Positions 33,980-42,745 of a stretch of 64,000 nt of DNA are shown one piece after another. The notes under the pieces are model-generated. The model saw nothing but the letters and a program-made list of their open reading frames with translations. It did not search any database and was not told the DNA's origin. Location of the stretch: the NCBI RefSeq assembly GCF_029395535.1, contig NZ_CP113920.1, forward strand, positions 496,001 through 560,000, given 5' to 3'. A program made the position numbers and the translations under genes. This stretch comes from Bifidobacterium sp. ESL0732 (GTDB taxonomy: Bacteria; Actinomycetota; Actinomycetes; Actinomycetales; Bifidobacteriaceae). The number at the start of each line of letters is the position of its first letter. The first letter of the stretch is position 1.

Positions 33980-34035
33980 GTCGCGATTGCCCCTTATGGG
34001 CCTTCAGATTCGACGCAATAAGCGAAGGCTTGCCG

Positions 34036-35574
34036 CTATCGATTCTTTTCTGCAGATTCGTCGGCGGCGTTCGACTTGGAGTCTGTCGTCACGCTTGCAG
34101 TTTGTGATGCAGTAGCGTCACTCGCGGGTTCGGCAGCAGATACATCCCCAGAGGCCTGTGTCTCCGGCTCGAGCCTGGCCTTGAGCTTTTTTACGATCTC
34201 GTCGTGCTTGCTTTCGGTAAGGGTGACTTTCAGCGCGAATACGATTGCCGATATCACGATGAGTACCAATGGCATGTAGAGCATGAAACCTTTGAATTCG
34301 GCCACTCCGGTATTCGAGATATCGGCCGCAGTGGCAGCTCCCGTCATGCCCGCCGTCACTGCAGCGAAGCTGACGATAGCCGTCGAGAACGATCCTGAAA
34401 GCTTGTCGATCAACGGGCGGACGGTGAGCGTGACGGATTCGTTGCGTGTTCCCAGCTTGAGCTGGCCGTATTCCACGCAATCCGAAATGGTGTTGAGCAC
34501 AACCAGGAACACCAGTGGTTGCGCCACGTAGCATATGCCAGTAGCCACCAAGGCCAGGACCACGCTGTGCCCGGAGAAGATGAAGAGGATGTAGCCGACC
34601 ACTTCAACGGCCACCGAATAAAGGTAGACACGCTTGCGGGTGACAAGCCGCTGCAGGGTGGGGAAGCTGATGACGGCGAGGATGCCGAGCACGGCTTCGA
34701 CCACGCCCACCAGCGAATATGATTCTGGCTTGCCCAAAACGTAACGGAAATAATAGACAACCATCGAATTGGTTGTGGAGAATCCGAAGGCGAAAAGCAG
34801 ATAAGCCAACGCAGTCCACATAAGCTGGTCGTTTTTGCCGATGATGCGGAAGATATCGCGGAACGAGGTCTTCTGGGTGTTCTTCCTGATGTCGTCCTTG
34901 CCCTCTTGAGTACCCCAGCAAGTAAGCAGGGCGCCGATAAGCGAAAGGGCGGCGATGACGACGGCAAATCCAAGCCAGCCGGCCCGAGTCTGTTCGTTGC
35001 CTTGAGTATGCGCGAAGACATGCGAGAACCAGACGTTAAGAGGCACCAAAACCACAGCGACGCCGGTGCCGCCCAAGGTGGAGCCGAAACGGGCGATGGA
35101 GCTGATGCTGGCACGGGAATCGGAGTCCAGACTGAGCGAAGGCAGCAGACCCCAGAAGGCAACGTCAAGCACGGAATAGGAGAAGTCTGCAATGACGAAG
35201 ACGATGACGAAAAGTACCAGATAGACCATGGGATGACTGGCGGTGAGGCCAAAGAAATTGGAGAAAATCAGTACCAACGCGATGGAGCTGATGACGGCTC
35301 CGCCCATGATCCATGGTTTGAATTTTCCCCATCTCGTATGGGTGTTGTCGACCAAGGCGCCCAGGAAGGGGTCGAAGAATATCTCGATGATACGGATGGT
35401 CACAACCAACGTGGTGATTACTCCGATCAGCCAGGTGTTGACCTGTCCGCCGTTCGATGTTTCCAGAAGCTGGCTGGTGACGAAGGTGATGAAATACGTC
35501 GTCAAGGCCGCATAGAAGGCGTCGTGTCCGAACGCGCCGAATGCGTAGGTGATGGATTGCTTTAATTTGCTCAT
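34036..35574 (-). CDS. GPH-family sugar:cation symporter (MFS-like)
   Basis: Probable importer of an alpha-galactoside such as melibiose or raffinose, inferred from the divergent alpha-galactosidase. The 512-residue protein has about twelve membrane segments and begins MSKLKQSITYAFGAFGHD, with the GPH-like DPFLGALVDNTHTRWGKFKPW loop after the second segment (Asp and Arg-Trp-Gly-Lys-Phe conserved in the family). A charged 60-residue tail ends it. Start ATG at 35574 is fixed by AGGAG on the minus strand; an open extension to 35736 has no family similarity. Repressor or activator control probably acts in the divergent gap. Confidence 0.9.
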   Translation of the reverse strand: MSKLKQSITYAFGAFGHDAFYAALTTYFITFVTSQLLETSNGGQVNTWLIGVITTLVVTIRIIEIFFDPFLGALVDNTHTRWGKFKPWIMGGAVISSIALVLIFSNFFGLTASHPMVYLVLFVIVFVIADFSYSVLDVAFWGLLPSLSLDSDSRASISSIARFGSTLGGTGVAVVLVPLNVWFSHVFAHTQGNEQTRAGWLGFAVVIAALSLIGALLTCWGTQEGKDDIRKNTQKTSFRDIFRIIGKNDQLMWTALAYLLFAFGFSTTNSMVVYYFRYVLGKPESYSLVGVVEAVLGILAVISFPTLQRLVTRKRVYLYSVAVEVVGYILFIFSGHSVVLALVATGICYVAQPLVFLVVLNTISDCVEYGQLKLGTRNESVTLTVRPLIDKLSGSFSTAIVSFAAVTAGMTGAATAADISNTGVAEFKGFMLYMPLVLIVISAIVFALKVTLTESKHDEIVKKLKARLEPETQASGDVSAAEPASDATASQTASVTTDSKSNAADESAEKNR

Positions 35575-36090
35575 GTCGTTCTCCTGTTTACAGTCTGCGA
35601 AAGGTGGAGCCACTACGCTCCCACGGCTTTCGAAATGAGATTGTCTTTTGCCGCGCGCTCTGGTCGTTTCATCCGGGCATCGCTGCCTGGTGCGAGCCTC
35701 GCGCGTTGAAAGACAATCATGGATTGCCGGTGTCAACCTTGTTCTTGTCCATCACCGTGTCCTTTCGATTTGCATTGATTGCCATATATGCACCGTTACA
35801 ACAGCTTTCATCATTATCTGTCTGCAAAGCTGTGGGAAGGTGGAAATAACGTTGGCTGATTCCATGATTTTGTTGTTTGTTCGAAGGGGTGATTGGCTAG
35901 CAGGCATGGTTGAAATGTGCTTTATGCGGCTTGGTGTCGATTCGTTTGGTCACAAAATCGCGGGAGAGAGACACCGATATCGCTTCCGTCCCAGGGAGCG
36001 AAATACGACAATCTACAGGTATAGAGTTCCATTTCATGGCATAGATTTGCCGTGGATCGGTAACGACAGGTCGATCAAAGGAGACAACGC
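35575..36090. other. Divergent promoter region of the permease and alpha-galactosidase genes
   Basis: A 516-base gap serving both genes. It contains two inverted repeats: ATTGTCTTT near 35639 with AAAGACAAT near 35709 (9 bp, about 60 apart) and ACAGCTTT at 35801-35808 with AAAGCTGT at 35826-35833 (8 bp, 17 apart). Either could be a binding site for the AraC-family regulator encoded 2.4 kb downstream. No open frame in the gap looks real. AAAGGAG before 36091 is the alpha-galactosidase ribosome site. Confidence 0.5.
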
Positions 36091-38388
36091 ATGCAATCCT
36101 CAAATGCCAAGGCAAAGGTATTCGTTCACGCCGAAGGCAAGGAATTCCATCTGACCAATGGGCAGGTGAGCTATATCGTCAGGGTGAACGCTGAAGGCAA
36201 ACTATTGCAGCTTTATTACGGTGCGGCCGTCTCTGATCGGGACGATTTCGGCTATCTGGTAGAAATGCAGCGCCGATCCACCGCCTCGTGCCCGGTTGAG
36301 GGGAACCTGACCTATTCACTTGAGCACCTGCGGCAGGAATTCCCCGAATACGGTACAAGCGATTACCGCATGCCGGCCATCAGCATGGCCCAAGCCAACG
36401 GTTCGCGTATCACCGACTTTCGTTTCGCTGGTTATCGCATTGGCGGCGGCAAGCCGAAACTTGACGGCTTGCCGGCCACGTATGTTGACCAGGAAAACGA
36501 GGCGGTGACGCTTTCGATCGACCTTTTCGACGCTCCCACAGGCGTGACGGCAACGTTGAAGTATACGATGTTCGCCACCTTGCCGGTGATCGCCCGAAGC
36601 GTGAGCTTGCACAACGGAGGCGAGAAGGCCGTCGACATCGAGCGGCTGATGAGTCTGAGTCTCGACCTGCCCGACGACGATTACATGTTCACCCAGCTCA
36701 CCGGCTCTTGGGCCCGCGAGCGCAGCATCGTTCGCAGCCGCCTGCATCCGGGCATTCAGCAGATAGGCTCATTGCGTGGCTCTGCCTCCAGTCACATCCA
36801 CAATCCGGCCATCGCCCTTGCCCGCCCCGAGACCACAGAATCGCATGGCGAAGTCATCGGTGCGGCGTTCGTTTATTCCGGGAACTTCGAAGCGCATGTC
36901 GAAGTCGACCCCTTCGCCGTTTCGAGGCTGCAGATGGGCATCGCCGATTTCGGCTTCACCTGGCATCTTGACCCGGGCTCCAGTTTCCAGAGTCCTGAAG
37001 TCGTCTTCGCCTACACTTCGCAAGGCTACAACGGCATGAGCCATGCTTTCCACGACCTGGTGCGCCGCCACCTCGTGCGCGGCCCGTGGCGTGACAAGGA
37101 ACGCCCGGTGCTTATCAACAACTGGGAGGCCACCTATTTCGATTTCGACGAAAAGAAGCTGCTTTCCATAGCCAAACAGGCGCAAAAGCTTGGAGTGGAG
37201 CTGTTCGTGCTCGATGACGGATGGTTCGGCGAGCGTCATAACGACACCGCCGGCCTCGGGGATTGGACGCCCAACCCCGAGCGTTTGCCCGAAGGCCTCA
37301 AGGGACTGGCCCAACGCATCAATGATATGGGCATGATGTTCGGGCTTTGGTTCGAGCCCGAGATGGTCAACAAGGATTCCGACCTCTACCGCGCCCACCC
37401 GGATTGGATGCTTCACACCCCGGGCCGCAGGGCCAGCCACGGTCGCAACGAATACGTGCTCGACTTTACGAACCCGGACGTCGTCGACGAGATCTACCGG
37501 CAGATGCATGCGATGCTTTCCACAGCGAACATCGGCTATATCAAGTGGGACATGAACCGTTACATTACTGAGGCATTTGACGTGACGCGCGGTGCCGAGC
37601 ATCAGGGCGAGGTCTTCCATCGCTATATCCTCGGTGTCTACCAGCTGCACGAACGTCTGCTGAATGCTTTCCCGAATCTCATCATCGAAGGCTGCGCTTC
37701 GGGAGGCGGTCGCTTTGATATGGGAATGCTCTACTATACCCCGCAGATTTGGACGAGCGACGATACCGATGCGGTGGAACGCATGTCCATCCAATACGGC
37801 ACTAGCATGTTCTATCCCTTGAGTGCCATGGGCTCGCACGTCTCGATCGTCCCCAACCATCAGACCGGTCGCGAGGTATCGATGAACACCCGCGCCAATG
37901 TCGCTATGTTTGGCACCTTCGGCTATGAACTTGATCCGGCGGCATTGAGCGAGAAGGAGCTGAAACAGGTCGCAGACGACGTGGCCTTCTTCAAACGGCA
38001 TCGTGAGCTTATTCATCAAGGGGACTTCTACCGTTTGGTTTCGCCATTCGAACGGGATTCGCGGCGTAACGACAGCGTGGCGTGGATGGTGGTTTCCGCG
38101 GATCGCACGCAGGCCATCGTGGGCGACTACCGTATGCTCGAACATCCGATGTCGCCTTTTACCCGCCTGCATCTGCAGGGCCTCGACCCGTCGCTTCGTT
38201 ATCGCATTCAAGTCAGGGGAGGCGCCAGCACCATCAACGGGATGACGTTCGGCGGCGACGAACTGATGAGAATCGGCATGCTTTCCACGGATGCTTCGGC
38301 TTCGTCATCCGCGGAGGCCGGTAGTGCCAACAGTCTCGGCAATCCTCACGATTTCAGCTCAAGGCTCTTCATATTAAGCGCTTGCTGA
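36091..38388 (+). CDS. aga: Alpha-galactosidase, GH36
   Basis: Hydrolyses terminal alpha-galactose from raffinose-type sugars or melibiose; no signal peptide, so cytosolic, acting on sugar brought in by the permease. The 765-residue protein has an N-terminal beta-sandwich (about 1-320), the catalytic barrel (about 320-660) with LFVLDDGWFGERHND, the nucleophile Asp in KWDMNRYITE near 487, GCASGGGRFDMGM near 533 and the acid/base Asp in SDDTDA near 556, and a C-terminal beta domain. AAAGGAG before ATG 36091 fixes the start. Released galactose would enter the galK-galT-galE route encoded in this window. Confidence 0.95.
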   Translation: MQSSNAKAKVFVHAEGKEFHLTNGQVSYIVRVNAEGKLLQLYYGAAVSDRDDFGYLVEMQRRSTASCPVEGNLTYSLEHLRQEFPEYGTSDYRMPAISMAQANGSRITDFRFAGYRIGGGKPKLDGLPATYVDQENEAVTLSIDLFDAPTGVTATLKYTMFATLPVIARSVSLHNGGEKAVDIERLMSLSLDLPDDDYMFTQLTGSWARERSIVRSRLHPGIQQIGSLRGSASSHIHNPAIALARPETTESHGEVIGAAFVYSGNFEAHVEVDPFAVSRLQMGIADFGFTWHLDPGSSFQSPEVVFAYTSQGYNGMSHAFHDLVRRHLVRGPWRDKERPVLINNWEATYFDFDEKKLLSIAKQAQKLGVELFVLDDGWFGERHNDTAGLGDWTPNPERLPEGLKGLAQRINDMGMMFGLWFEPEMVNKDSDLYRAHPDWMLHTPGRRASHGRNEYVLDFTNPDVVDEIYRQMHAMLSTANIGYIKWDMNRYITEAFDVTRGAEHQGEVFHRYILGVYQLHERLLNAFPNLIIEGCASGGGRFDMGMLYYTPQIWTSDDTDAVERMSIQYGTSMFYPLSAMGSHVSIVPNHQTGREVSMNTRANVAMFGTFGYELDPAALSEKELKQVADDVAFFKRHRELIHQGDFYRLVSPFERDSRRNDSVAWMVVSADRTQAIVGDYRMLEHPMSPFTRLHLQGLDPSLRYRIQVRGGASTINGMTFGGDELMRIGMLSTDASASSSAEAGSANSLGNPHDFSSRLFILSAC

Positions 38389-38453
38389 ACGGTATCGACG
38401 GGTGATGGCCTGCGAAAGGACTTTGCAAAGAAAAATCTCTCGTTGGCTATTAC

Positions 38454-38497
38454 CCGTCACTCGTCTGTCATTCGTCTGTCATTCGCCCGTCATTCGT
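38454..38497. repeat. Four tandem 11-bp repeats (C-Y-GTCATTCG-Y)
   Basis: CCGTCACTCGT, CTGTCATTCGT, CTGTCATTCGC and CCGTCATTCGT follow without gaps. The last unit overlaps the stop codon of the AraC-family gene (38490-38492); each unit carries a TGA on the minus strand, so a change of unit number would hardly alter the protein. Confidence 0.7.
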
Positions 38498-39398
38498 TCT
38501 CGCGATCGATGTCGGCGTCGAAGGCTGCGCGAAGAAAATCGATGCCGATATCCAGGTTGTTGACAATGCCGTTGCGGGAATGTCGGAATTCGGTAGGCGT
38601 GACTCCCTGGGTGTCGTGGAAACTGCGGGTGAGGGCTTCTTCGTTGTTGAACCCGCATTCCGCCGCGATTTCCGCCACACTCCAGTCGGTCATTCCCAGC
38701 AAATCCCGCGCGTGCGAAAGCCGAAGCCTGTCGATGTAGCTCTTCAGCGTCATATTCATTTCCTTGTGGAAGAGACGCGAAAGATAGCTGCGGTCGACGT
38801 TGATGCGCTTGGAGACCCAGCCTGCGCTGATGCCCGGATGCCACTCGTTGCGGATCACCGATATGGCTCGTTTGACGATATCGCTGAGCTGGTTGGGGGA
38901 GCCGTTCTGGTTGACGGAATTGAGATGTCTGCTCAGCACGGAGAGGAAATGGTTGGCGAGCGCGTTGAGTTCGAGCTCATCGCTGATGCTGCCGGATGCG
39001 TGGTAGAGCGTCGAGGAAAGAATACGCAGAAACGGTGTGCTCTGGTCCACTGAAAACGCGACCGTGTCATGCGGGAATCCCATCTCATCGAGATACTGGG
39101 GTACCGCTTCGCCTTTCATGGCAAACCAAAGATAGGCCCATGGCGTGTCTTGCGAGGCTTCATAGCGGGTGATGTCGTTGGGATGAATCAGGAAACCGTC
39201 ATGGGAACCAAGATGGTAGGTTTCGCTGGAAGTGTGCACCTCGCCCGTCCCGCTCAGGATGATATGGAAGACCCAGCTGTCGGTCAACGACGGGCCGTAC
39301 GAGTGCCCGGCTTGGGTTTGCGATATGCCGCAATAGGAAAAAGCAAGGGAAAGTCCGTCTCGCTTGGTTTTGCTCCCGAGAAACAGCGAATGCTCCAT
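38490..39398 (-). CDS. AraC-family transcriptional regulator of alpha-galactoside use
   Basis: Probable activator of the permease and alpha-galactosidase genes, by position and family (RafR/MsmR-like). The 302-residue protein has an N-terminal cupin-type sensor (about 20-110: SYCGISQTQAGHSYGPSLTD, then HLGSHDGFLIHPND) and a C-terminal double helix-turn-helix (about 195-300: VSKRINVDRSYLSRLFHKEM, then VAEIAAECGFNNEEALTRSF). ATG at 39398 is chosen because AAGGAG sits just before it on the minus strand; a further in-frame ATG at 39440 lacks such a site. It is convergent with the alpha-galactosidase gene. Confidence 0.88.
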   Translation of the reverse strand: MEHSLFLGSKTKRDGLSLAFSYCGISQTQAGHSYGPSLTDSWVFHIILSGTGEVHTSSETYHLGSHDGFLIHPNDITRYEASQDTPWAYLWFAMKGEAVPQYLDEMGFPHDTVAFSVDQSTPFLRILSSTLYHASGSISDELELNALANHFLSVLSRHLNSVNQNGSPNQLSDIVKRAISVIRNEWHPGISAGWVSKRINVDRSYLSRLFHKEMNMTLKSYIDRLRLSHARDLLGMTDWSVAEIAAECGFNNEEALTRSFHDTQGVTPTEFRHSRNGIVNNLDIGIDFLRAAFDADIDRENE

Positions 39399-39642
39399 GC
39401 CCACTCCTTCTACGTTGCTGGTTGCTATCCAATCTAGCATCAGTGCTCGTTCATCTTATATTTTGTGGCCTCACAGGCCTCTATGGCTTTTTCTGTAGGT
39501 TTTTTCGTGCTTTCTCCGTTTCGGACATTCGTTTTTATTTGCGGACATTGTCAGTGTTCGCATTCCCGTTTCATTTATACTTGGAAACGGTATGGCGGGC
39601 GTTTGCCATCGGCGGTTTCACACATCGGTTTAAGGGGTTTCC

Positions 39643-39915
39643 ATGGATAAAGCGGTCATCACGGTGGTCGGGCAGGACACTGTCGGCATCATCGCCCAGG
39701 TCTGCACTTACCTTTCGCAGCACAAAGTCAACGTTCTCGACATCTCGCAGACCATCATCGATGGGTTCTTCAACATGATGATGATTGTCGATTACGGCAA
39801 GTCCGATGAGGAATTCTCGGCACTTGTCGACGGGCTTGAGGAGCTCGGCGACAAGATCGGCGTGCGTATCCGCTGCCAGCGCGAGGAAATCTTCACGCGT
39901 ATGCACCGCGTCTGA
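39643..39915 (+). CDS. ACT-domain protein (UPF0237 type)
   Basis: A 90-residue single-ACT protein, opening DKAVITVVGQDTVGIIAQV and continuing VLDISQTIIDGFFNMMMIVDY, the usual signature of UPF0237. Such proteins are thought to bind small ligands, possibly amino acids, but function is not known. In many bacteria the gene directly precedes a DUF711/UPF0210 gene, as it does here, which suggests a two-gene functional unit. In this genome the pair is separated by a 254-base gap carrying palindrome array B. AAGGGG precedes ATG 39643. Confidence 0.88.
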   Translation: MDKAVITVVGQDTVGIIAQVCTYLSQHKVNVLDISQTIIDGFFNMMMIVDYGKSDEEFSALVDGLEELGDKIGVRIRCQREEIFTRMHRV

Positions 39916-39981
39916 GCGAAGTGATGCATATTTTCTAACAATTGTCTTTGTCAACCCATCAAATCTCTCTTTTTGAGCCCT

Positions 39982-40119
39982 CTTGGCGCACCAAGAGGCC
40001 AAATAAAGTGTGAATGAAGGTAATTGTGGCATTTTTCGGGGTTCTTGGCGCGCCAAGTGGCCCGAAAATGAATGAATTGGATTTGATTCAGTAAAAAATG
40101 GCCTACTTGGTGCGCCAAG
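39982..40119. repeat. Array B: three CTTGGYGCRCCAAG palindromes at exact 62-bp spacing
   Basis: Palindromes at 39982-39995, 40044-40057 and 40106-40119 match those of array A (19506-19643) in sequence, number and spacing, although most of the spacer sequence differs. Second and third palindromes are preceded or followed by GGCC-rich flanks as in array A. The array lies between the ACT and DUF711 genes, ending about 50 bases before the latter. Confidence 0.9.
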
Positions 40120-40169
40120 AGGTGTCATATAAAGAGATTTGTCCCGGAATTTTATAAGAGAGGCTAACA

Positions 40170-41534
40170 ATGCTGAATATCATGGAGGTCCACGAGACCA
40201 ATCAGATGATCGAGCAGGAAAAGCTCGACGTGCGCACCATCACCATGGGCATCTCGCTGCTCGACTGCGCGGCGGCGGACGTGGACACGGTCTGCGACAA
40301 CATCTATAACAAAATCACCGACAAAGCCCGCGACCTGGTGAAGGTCGGCAAGGCCATCGAACGGGACTTTGGTATCCCGATCGTCAACAAGCGCATCACC
40401 GTCACTCCGATTGCGCTGGTGGGCGCGAGTTCCTGCAAGTCGCCGGCCGATTTCGTGCGTATCGCCCACGCGCTTGACCGCGCGGCCAAGGAGGTCGGCG
40501 TCGACCTCATCGGCGGATACAGCGCGTTGGTATCCAAGTCGATGACACCCGCCGAACACATGCTCATCGAATCGATTCCGCAAGCATTATGGGAAACCGA
40601 TATCGTCTGCTCGTCGGTCAACGTCGGCTCCACCAAAACCGGCATCGACATGGATGCCGTCGAACTTTTGGGCCACGTCGTCAAAGACACTGCCTACGCC
40701 ACGCGCGACAACGACAGCTACGGTTGCGTGAAATTCGTGGCCTTCTGCAACGCCCCCGACGACAACCCGTTCATGGCCGGCGGATTCCACGGCGTAACCG
40801 AAGGCGATGTGGTCGTCAACGTCGGCGTCTCCGGCCCCGGCGTGGTTTCGAAGGCCTTGGATGCCGCCAAAGGCAAGGATTTCGAATTTCTGTGCGAGAC
40901 CATCAAACGCACCGCCTTTAAGATCACCCGCGTCGGCCAGTTGGTTGCGCAGGAGGCCTCGAAGCGGCTCGGTGTACCATTCGGCATTATCGATCTGTCG
41001 CTGGCTCCCACGGCCGCCGTCGGCGATTCGGTGGGTGAAGTGCTGGAGAAGATCGGGCTTGAACAGGTCGGCGCTCCCGGCACCACTGCGGCGCTCGCGA
41101 TGTTGAACGATCAGGTCAAGAAGGGAGGCATCATGGCTTCCTCCTACGTTGGCGGGCTTTCCGGCGCGTTCATCCCGGTTTCCGAGGACAAGAACATGAT
41201 TGACGCGGCCGCTTCAGGTTGCCTCACCATCGAAAAACTTGAGGCGATGACTTGCGTCTGCTCGGTCGGCCTCGATATGATTGCCATCCCAGGCGCCACC
41301 ACGGCCTCCACGATTTCCGGCATCATCGCCGACGAAGCCGCCATCGGCATGGTCAACCAAAAGACCACCGCCGTGCGCGTGATTCCCGTTTATGGCAAGG
41401 GCGTCGGCGAAGTCGCCAATTTCGGCGGCCTCATGGGCTACGCGCCGATCATCCCGGTCAACCAGACCTCCTGCGAGGCTTTCATCACCCGCGGCGGACG
41501 CATCCCCGCCCCAATCCACAGCTTCAAGAACTGA
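40170..41534 (+). CDS. DUF711 / UPF0210 family protein (PFL-like)
   Basis: The 454-residue protein belongs to the conserved UPF0210/DUF711 family, sometimes called PFL family after a distant resemblance to pyruvate formate-lyase folds; its activity is unknown. Family blocks seen are [64 protein letters not shown] and [14 protein letters not shown]. It follows the ACT-domain gene, its usual partner. ATG 40170 or 40182 could be the start; GAGAGG is upstream of the first. The cytosolic location is inferred from the lack of membrane or signal segments. Confidence 0.88.
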   Translation: MLNIMEVHETNQMIEQEKLDVRTITMGISLLDCAAADVDTVCDNIYNKITDKARDLVKVGKAIERDFGIPIVNKRITVTPIALVGASSCKSPADFVRIAHALDRAAKEVGVDLIGGYSALVSKSMTPAEHMLIESIPQALWETDIVCSSVNVGSTKTGIDMDAVELLGHVVKDTAYATRDNDSYGCVKFVAFCNAPDDNPFMAGGFHGVTEGDVVVNVGVSGPGVVSKALDAAKGKDFEFLCETIKRTAFKITRVGQLVAQEASKRLGVPFGIIDLSLAPTAAVGDSVGEVLEKIGLEQVGAPGTTAALAMLNDQVKKGGIMASSYVGGLSGAFIPVSEDKNMIDAAASGCLTIEKLEAMTCVCSVGLDMIAIPGATTASTISGIIADEAAIGMVNQKTTAVRVIPVYGKGVGEVANFGGLMGYAPIIPVNQTSCEAFITRGGRIPAPIHSFKN

Positions 41535-41851
41535 TTTTCACGGTAGTGGTGCTGGATGTGAGGTGCTGGTGATGAGTTGGCGGCTTGTTTCTTGCATCTC
41601 TCATTAGTGGTGCAAGATTTCGGCCGTTGGCAGTTAGTCAGTGGCTTGTTTCTTGCATCTCTCATTAGTGGTGCAAGATTTGGGCCGCTGGTGGTTGGTT
41701 ATCGGCTTATATCTTGCTTTATACACGAGGCTGTGCAAGATTTCGGCCGTTGACGGTTAGTCAGTGGCTTGTTTCTTGCATTTTTCATTGGCTATGCCCG
41801 TTTTGGGCCACTAAAGGAAATCTGGTGGGTTAAAACACGCACGACCGGCAA
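41535..41851. other. Gap between the DUF711 and trmL genes, filled by a repeat array
   Basis: The stop codons of two convergent genes lie 317 bases apart. Most of the gap is array C (41591-41800). The rest carries no open frame or terminator that stands out. Confidence 0.6.
41591..41800. repeat. Array C: four hairpin repeats at 61-62-bp spacing
   Basis: Units begin CTTGC at 41591, 41652, 41713 and 41775. The first two are CTTGCA, fourteen bases, TGCAAG, forming a hairpin, then ATTTSGGCCG and GGCTTGTTT. The third has a changed loop and the fourth has lost its right arm. Spacing equals that of arrays A and B to within one base, and GGTGCAAG resembles half of their palindrome. Confidence 0.85.
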
Positions 41852-42520
41852 TTACTCTCCGCCCTTGAAGCCCAACTGCCGCCAGGCCTCGTAGATGGCG
41901 ATGGAGGCGCAGTTGGTGAGGTTCAACGAACGCAAGGAGGGCCGCATAGGCAGGCGCACCTGTTCGGCGACATGCGGGCCGGCCATGATATCCATCGGAT
42001 CGGGGATGTTGCCCGGCTCCGGGCCGAAGAGGAGGATGTCGGTCGGCTTGTATTGCACGTCGGTGTAAAGCTTGGTGGCGTGGGCGGTGAACGCGATGAT
42101 GCGCGAGTTCGGCATGGACTTCACCAGATCGTCGAAATCGGGGTGCAGCACGACGTGGGCCATATCGTGGTAATCCAGGCCGGCGCGGCGCAGTTTCGTG
42201 TCTTTGAGATTGAAGCCAAGCGGCTCGATTAAATGCAGAATCGTGCCGGTCACGGCGCACAGGCGGATGGCCGAGCCCGTGTTGCCGGGAATGCGCGGAG
42301 AGTAGTAGCACAGATGCGGCGTCACGGTCTTGGCCTCGCCGGCATCCTTGGCGCTCATCATCGCGTCGACCACGCTGATCGGGTTGCCGTGCGCGTCGGT
42401 GACGAGCTCGTCCGGCCCGTAATTGGACTTGCGGTAGCCGTATTCGTACATGTCGGTGACTTTGTTCTCGGGATTCTCGGATTTTCCGGCGTTTTCGGCC
42501 GCTTGCGCTATGTCTGTCAT
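41852..42520 (-). CDS. trmL: tRNA (cytidine(34)-2'-O)-methyltransferase
   Basis: SPOUT enzyme that methylates the wobble ribose of tRNA-Leu isoacceptors. The 222-residue protein has LCYYSPRIPGNTGSAIRLC with the conserved Asn, ILLFGPEPGNIPDP (knot Gly-Pro-Glu) and SLNLTNCASIAIYEAWRQLGF, the three SPOUT motifs, in order. The first 65 residues are an extension not found in E. coli TrmL, acidic at its start. ATG at 42520 is used; a shorter start is possible. It is a single gene, divergent from mutY. Confidence 0.92.
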   Translation of the reverse strand: MTDIAQAAENAGKSENPENKVTDMYEYGYRKSNYGPDELVTDAHGNPISVVDAMMSAKDAGEAKTVTPHLCYYSPRIPGNTGSAIRLCAVTGTILHLIEPLGFNLKDTKLRRAGLDYHDMAHVVLHPDFDDLVKSMPNSRIIAFTAHATKLYTDVQYKPTDILLFGPEPGNIPDPMDIMAGPHVAEQVRLPMRPSLRSLNLTNCASIAIYEAWRQLGFKGGE

Positions 42521-42745
42521 GGTTCAAAACTATCCCCGTGAAGCGACACCGGCGATGCCTGCTTATGCTCGCCGCTTTGACGGAATGCTGTGAAAGCCAC
42601 GATTGCAATTTCTGAGCGATGTGTTTGGTGTCTATCGCGGATTTTTAACAGCAACCGCGACGCTTTTCGTCGTCTGGCGCCGTGTTTGTTGCGTATAGAT
42701 TGAGATGAGAGTGAAACTGTAGCGGCGTTAAGCCAGAATAGTCGG

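Noticed and set aside
35648..36154. 168-codon open frame in the divergent gap
   Set aside because: It has no ribosome site or recognisable domain and overlaps the alpha-galactosidase start and promoter region.
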